Source: Rhodospirillales bacterium (GTDB taxonomy: Bacteria > Pseudomonadota > Alphaproteobacteria > Rhodospirillales > Casp-alpha2). From it: a stretch of DNA of 10,522 nt. The DNA lies in NCBI GenBank assembly GCA_021775275.1, contig JAJFIE010000046.1:1-10522 (forward strand). Reading direction: 5' to 3'. Shown piece by piece: positions 7,800-10,522 of this stretch. The position numbers and the translations under genes are program-made. The notes under the pieces were generated by a model. It searched no databases. It worked only from the letters and a program-made list of their open reading frames with translations, and was not told the origin of the DNA. Position 1 is the first letter of the stretch. Every line of letters begins with the position of its first letter.

Positions 7800-8312
7800 T
7801 CAGCCTTTCATAACCAGAGGAAGTCCGGCGGCGACGAATACCACACGATCCGCTACTGCTGCCAGTTGTTGATTCATGCGCCCCGCCTGATCCCGGAACG
7901 ATCGGGCGAACGCATTGTCCGGGACAATGCCGAGGCCGACCTCATTGGATACCATCACCACGGGCGCCTTGCATTCAGACACTGTCGATATAAGTGCTTT
8001 GGTTTCGTATTCAATATCGCGGTCCGCCGCCATGATGTTCGACAGCCATAGTGTCAGGCAATCCACCAGTATGGGGCTATCGCCATTTGTCCGCAAAGCA
8101 CCGCTGAGATCGAGTGGTTCCTCCACCGTGCGCCACTGATCACCCCGACGTCTCTTGTGAATCTGTACTCTGTCCTGCATTTCTGCGTCCAGCGCTTCCG
8201 CCGTGGCGAGATAGACGCCACCACCGGCCGCCTCAATAAAGCTTTCGGCATAGGCACTCTTGCCCGAGCGAGCGCCACCGAGCACCAACGTCAAGGATGG
8301 TAACAAACCCAC
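7800..8312 (-). CDS. cobU: Bifunctional adenosylcobinamide kinase / guanylyltransferase CobU (CobP)
   Basis: A cytosolic enzyme that phosphorylates adenosylcobinamide and transfers GMP to it, making adenosylcobinamide-GDP for CobS. Called cobP in P. denitrificans. With the chosen start it has 170 residues, normal for the family. Walker A is GGARSGKS (12-19). His52, in IHKRRRGDQW, matches the histidine guanylylated in Salmonella CobU. DCLTLWLSN (84-92) and VSNEVGLGIVP (121-131) are family signatures. Start choice: GTG at 8312 has GAGG at 8324-8321, 8 bp upstream, and gives a typical short N-terminus. An in-frame GTG at 8333 would add seven residues (177 in all) but has only a poor AGG element about 10 bp away. 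The gene opens the tight cobU-cobW-cobN-cobO block and follows a gap that may hold a promoter. Confidence 0.95.
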   Translation of the reverse strand: MGLLPSLTLVLGGARSGKSAYAESFIEAAGGGVYLATAEALDAEMQDRVQIHKRRRGDQWRTVEEPLDLSGALRTNGDSPILVDCLTLWLSNIMAADRDIEYETKALISTVSECKAPVVMVSNEVGLGIVPDNAFARSFRDQAGRMNQQLAAVADRVVFVAAGLPLVMKG

Positions 8313-8344
8313 GTTTGCAGCCTCTGAACTCACGTCACGTTTAC

Positions 8345-8358
8345 CTGTATCAATACAG
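8345..8358. repeat. Perfect 14-bp palindrome upstream of cobU
   Basis: CTGTATCAATACAG reads CTGTAT / ATACAG around a 2-bp centre. It lies 12 bp before the GTG at 8333 and 32 bp before the preferred GTG at 8312. It could be a small operator for a dimeric repressor or a short hairpin in the leader. A second, smaller pair, AAACC-AGCA-GGTTT, lies nearby at about 8368-8381. The symmetry is seen; a regulatory role is inferred. Confidence 0.4.
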
Positions 8359-8428
8359 CCGGAACCTAAACCAGCAGGTTTTAATCGTCTTTACGCGTCC
8401 CTTAGCGCCATGAACTAATGCGGATTCG

Positions 8429-9106
8429 TCACCGGATTACGGCGTTGACGCCGCCGACGCGCCAGGCCTTACCCTTGCCATGCAGAACGCCGCCCTCCAC
8501 GTGATCAATACGGGTTAGTGACAGGGTGTCGATGGAGATGGAAAGCCCTCGCTCATGGTGCAGGTCCAACGCCTGGGCAATGGCGGCGCGGATGGAGCCA
8601 CCATGGGCGACACAAACGATATCCCGTCCGGCGTGACGTGCGGTCAGTTTTTCCACCGCCGGAGCAGTGCGATCAATCAGATCGGCGAAGCTTTCCCCTT
8701 CCGGCGGTGCATTTCCCGATGGATTACGCCAGAATTCTTCATAGGCGCCTGCGTCAAGGGCCTCCATTTCCGCCCAGGTCAGGCCTTGCCAGTCACCAAA
8801 AAACTGTTCTGCAAAATCTGTCTCGACAACAAACTCAGGGCCATCAATGCCCGCGCCACGGATCGCCTGTGCGGTTTTATGGGTACGGCTAAGATTGGTG
8901 ACAATCCAGACAGCGTCCTCGGGTAAATGCCGGGCCAACGCCTGAAATCGCGGCAAATCACTAACATCACAATCCAGATCCTCCTGCCCGTACAGACGAT
9001 CCTCGCCATTGATGACGGGCGCATGACGAACCCACCACCATCGGGTGATTCTCGGTTCATCGTTGGTAGGCCAGGGCGGTCGAGAATTTGTCTGTTGACG
9101 TTGCAT
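8429..9106 (-). CDS. cobC: Histidine phosphatase, probable alpha-ribazole phosphatase (CobC type)
   Basis: A 225-residue member of the histidine phosphatase superfamily. The phospho-accepting RHA motif is at 27-29 (WWWVRHAPV, catalytic His28), NLSRTHKTAQAI (71-82) follows, then FGDWQGLTWAE (103-113, acid residue region), PPEGES (134-139) and the second catalytic histidine, His168, in VAHGGSIR. By family and position it probably removes the phosphate from alpha-ribazole phosphate or adenosylcobalamin 5'-phosphate, the last step of the pathway. Salmonella calls this enzyme CobC, unrelated to P. denitrificans CobC. The start at ATG 9106 overlaps the cobS stop by one base (TGATG) and has GGGGGA about 9 bp upstream. 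A longer in-frame opening up to 9226 is rejected because it lies within cobS and lacks family resemblance. Substrate specificity is inferred, since this superfamily is broad. Confidence 0.87.
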   Translation of the reverse strand: MQRQQTNSRPPWPTNDEPRITRWWWVRHAPVINGEDRLYGQEDLDCDVSDLPRFQALARHLPEDAVWIVTNLSRTHKTAQAIRGAGIDGPEFVVETDFAEQFFGDWQGLTWAEMEALDAGAYEEFWRNPSGNAPPEGESFADLIDRTAPAVEKLTARHAGRDIVCVAHGGSIRAAIAQALDLHHERGLSISIDTLSLTRIDHVEGGVLHGKGKAWRVGGVNAVIR

Positions 9107-9924
9107 CACAAGTTTCCCCCAAAGGCGGCGGACAACATGACCAGAAAAGCGATCTCGCCAATCTGTTGCGCCGCGCCGATGACATCGCCGGTCTGTCCGC
9201 CGATCTGGCGCTTGGCGATGAGGCAAAGCACAAAAACCGCTACACCCGCGCCGACCACGGCCAGCGCAACGGGCTCATACCTGGCATGAAACGGCAGGAC
9301 AACACCGATGAGACCAAGGGTGAGAGAAATGCTCACGCCCGCTACGCCAGGACGCCCGGCGCTTTTTGAAAGCCCGTCTGTCCGTGCAATGGGCAGGGCC
9401 ATCATCACGGCAGGCAAGAGTCCTCGCGATAAAATCCCCACACCCAGAAACGCTGCAAACACGACCTGCATGCCTGCCTGATCCGCAATGGCGGCATACG
9501 CCGCAACGCGCAACCCTGCACTGAATATCACCGCCAGCACGCCGTAGGCGCCGATACGGCTGTCATGCATAATCTCGAGCTTTTTCTCACGCGTCGCACC
9601 GCCTCCAAAACCATCCGCCACATCGGCCAGCCCGTCTTCGTGCAATCCACCGCTCAACAAGACCGACGCCGCAAGGCCAAGAACAACGGCAACAAGCAAA
9701 GGCGTACCCAGCAAAACCGCGCCATAAAACACGGCTCCGCCAACGCCGCCGGTCACAATACCCGCGATCGGAAATGCCCATGCTGCCGATGCAAGAGGGC
9801 GGATTGCATGATCGGTGATGGGTACAGGAAGGCGAGTCAGAAACGTCACCACGAGCATAATATCACGCCACGGATTGAAATCCGTGGGCGGTATATCATC
9901 GCCATGCTTGCCTTCGGTCGTCAT
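9106..9924 (-). CDS. cobS: Adenosylcobinamide-GDP ribazoletransferase CobS (CobV)
   Basis: The inner-membrane cobalamin synthase that joins adenosylcobinamide-GDP with alpha-ribazole or its phosphate. Called cobV in P. denitrificans, and not the cobaltochelatase CobS. With the ATG at 9924 it has 272 residues. Hallmarks are FLTRLPVP (28-35), GGLHEDGLADVADGFGGG (92-109), the catalytic, Mg-binding type motif of the family, DSRIGAYG (121-128) and IGGQTGDVIGAAQQIGE (241-257). Several hydrophobic helices, roughly 45-65, 68-91, 129-146, 152-180, 195-211 and 217-236, fit a polytopic protein. The first 20 residues are polar. A TTG at 9954 would add ten residues but probably falls at or before the transcription start, so ATG 9924 is preferred, though its ribosome binding site is poor. 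The gene is divergent from cobT and overlaps the phosphatase gene by one base, which implies translational coupling. Confidence 0.96.
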   Translation of the reverse strand: MTTEGKHGDDIPPTDFNPWRDIMLVVTFLTRLPVPITDHAIRPLASAAWAFPIAGIVTGGVGGAVFYGAVLLGTPLLVAVVLGLAASVLLSGGLHEDGLADVADGFGGGATREKKLEIMHDSRIGAYGVLAVIFSAGLRVAAYAAIADQAGMQVVFAAFLGVGILSRGLLPAVMMALPIARTDGLSKSAGRPGVAGVSISLTLGLIGVVLPFHARYEPVALAVVGAGVAVFVLCLIAKRQIGGQTGDVIGAAQQIGEIAFLVMLSAAFGGNL

Positions 9925-9958
9925 CTGTCTTAATCCGCAATCATGTTGCCTCAACTGA

Positions 9959-9997
9959 ATTATCTAGAGCTATAGGTAAGGACGCCCGCACGGGCAA
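9959..9997 (-). promoter_or_regulatory. Possible cobS promoter in the cobS/cobT divergent gap
   Basis: On the minus strand a TTGCCC box (9997-9992) is followed 17 bp later by TATAGC. A better -10-like GATAAT (9964-9959) lies slightly further down but has no good -35 at normal spacing. The gap also holds a GCCCG-CA-CGGGC palindrome (9984-9995) that overlaps the TTGCCC box. The matches are weak, but a leftward promoter must lie here or upstream for cobS to be expressed. Confidence 0.25.
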
Positions 9998-10030
9998 GCC
10001 CTGTCGCGGCCCGCTACAAGGAAACACACC

Positions 10031-10522
10031 ATGACCCTGCCCGAAATTCATAGTCTGGATGATATCCTCCATATTCTTGCCGAATTACCGGCGATTGACG
10101 AGGCCGCTATGACGGCCGCCAATGCAAGAGAGCCGCAATTGACGAAACCTGCCGGATCGTTGGGGCGGCTGGAAGAGCTTTCCCACTGGCTTTGCGGCTG
10201 GCAAGGCACGCACCCGCCCCGCCTCGAGCGCATCGCCGTTCATATTTTCGCGGGCAACCACGGCATCACGGCCCAGGGCGTCTCGGCGTTTCCGCCGGAA
10301 GTTACCGTACAGATGGTGGCGAATTTTGAAGCCGGCGGTGCGGCCATTAACCAGTTGTGCAAGGCCCTTGGCGCAGAACTCAGAGTCTTCCCTCTCGAAT
10401 TGGACTCGCCTACAGCAGATTTTTCCCTGGAGCCCGCCATGACGCCTGTGGAACTACTCAATGCCTTCCGCGCTGGCTGGGGCACCGTAGATGCCGGTCT
10501 TGACTTGCTCTGCGTCGGCGAG
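10031..10522 (+). CDS. cobT: Nicotinate-nucleotide:dimethylbenzimidazole phosphoribosyltransferase CobT, N-terminal part
   Basis: The first 164 residues of the enzyme that makes alpha-ribazole 5'-phosphate from 5,6-dimethylbenzimidazole and nicotinate mononucleotide. Called cobU in P. denitrificans, and not the chelatase CobT. Evidence is KPAGSLGRLE (39-48), IFAGNHGIT (72-80), GVSAFPPEVTVQMV (83-96), FEAGGAAINQL (99-109) and the final LLCVGE, which normally continues into a glycine-rich MGIGNTT loop just past the window. The family is about 340-350 residues, so roughly half is missing, including the region of the catalytic glutamate. The ATG at 10031 is preceded by AAGGAAA (10018-10024) at 6 bp, a good ribosome binding site. 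It is divergent from cobS, its partner in nucleotide-loop assembly. Confidence 0.96.
   Translation, partial: MTLPEIHSLDDILHILAELPAIDEAAMTAANAREPQLTKPAGSLGRLEELSHWLCGWQGTHPPRLERIAVHIFAGNHGITAQGVSAFPPEVTVQMVANFEAGGAAINQLCKALGAELRVFPLELDSPTADFSLEPAMTPVELLNAFRAGWGTVDAGLDLLCVGE

Noticed and set aside
8368..8381. AAACC-AGCA-GGTTT as an intrinsic terminator after the phosphatase gene
   Set aside because: The stem is only five base pairs, mostly A-T, with no proper U-run on the transcribed strand.
9107..9226. N-terminal extension of the histidine phosphatase
   Set aside because: It lies within cobS, reads as an Arg-rich shadow (MPHRQAPDRRTDRR), and a good start with ribosome binding site exists at 9106.
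9984..9995. GCCCG-CA-CGGGC as part of a riboswitch upstream of cobT
   Set aside because: The whole leader is under 110 bp and lacks the conserved riboswitch core, so it is no more than a short palindrome.

Overview
The window is a cobalamin (vitamin B12) biosynthesis region. A CobN-type (aerobic, late cobalt insertion) chelatase subunit, the cobU-cobW-cobN-cobO order and the protein motifs point to an alphaproteobacterium, perhaps Rhodospirillales-like. That placement is inferred from protein style and gene order, not from a search.

Layout. At the left edge the first third of cobQ (cobyric acid synthase) runs leftward. It follows, 20 bp downstream, a gene for a SYLF/YSC84-domain lipoprotein on the same strand. 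A rightward gene for a TIM-barrel sugar phosphate isomerase/epimerase (1360-2307) then runs tail to tail into cobO. From 9924 to 2317 there is a long leftward series: cobS, an alpha-ribazole-phosphatase-like gene, cobU, cobW, cobN and cobO. Spacing is tight (1-bp overlap, 8, 11 and 40 bp), apart from a gap of about 95-115 bp before cobU. Rightward cobT starts at 10031, divergent from cobS, and runs off the right edge.

How the genes work together. CobN is the large subunit that inserts cobalt into hydrogenobyrinate a,c-diamide; its two AAA+/MIDAS partner subunits are not in the window. CobW is a metal-binding GTPase thought to help cobalt supply. CobO adenosylates the corrinoid and CobQ amidates it to cobyric acid. 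CobU activates adenosylcobinamide to the GDP form. CobT makes alpha-ribazole phosphate from dimethylbenzimidazole, CobS joins the two halves, and the phosphatase removes the remaining phosphate. The window therefore covers cobalt insertion and most of nucleotide-loop assembly.

Non-standard content. The two genes that are not known B12 genes, the isomerase-like enzyme and the SYLF lipoprotein, sit exactly between cobO and cobQ, which I recall as neighbours in Pseudomonas denitrificans and rhizobia. I see no complete cobalamin riboswitch, tRNA, rRNA, CRISPR array or insertion sequence, and no stretch over 300 bp without a gene. Nothing here is clearly a new system; the isomerase/lipoprotein insertion is the best lead. 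Gene symbols follow Salmonella-style names for cobU, cobS, cobT and cobC; the P. denitrificans names (cobP, cobV, cobU) are given in the entries.
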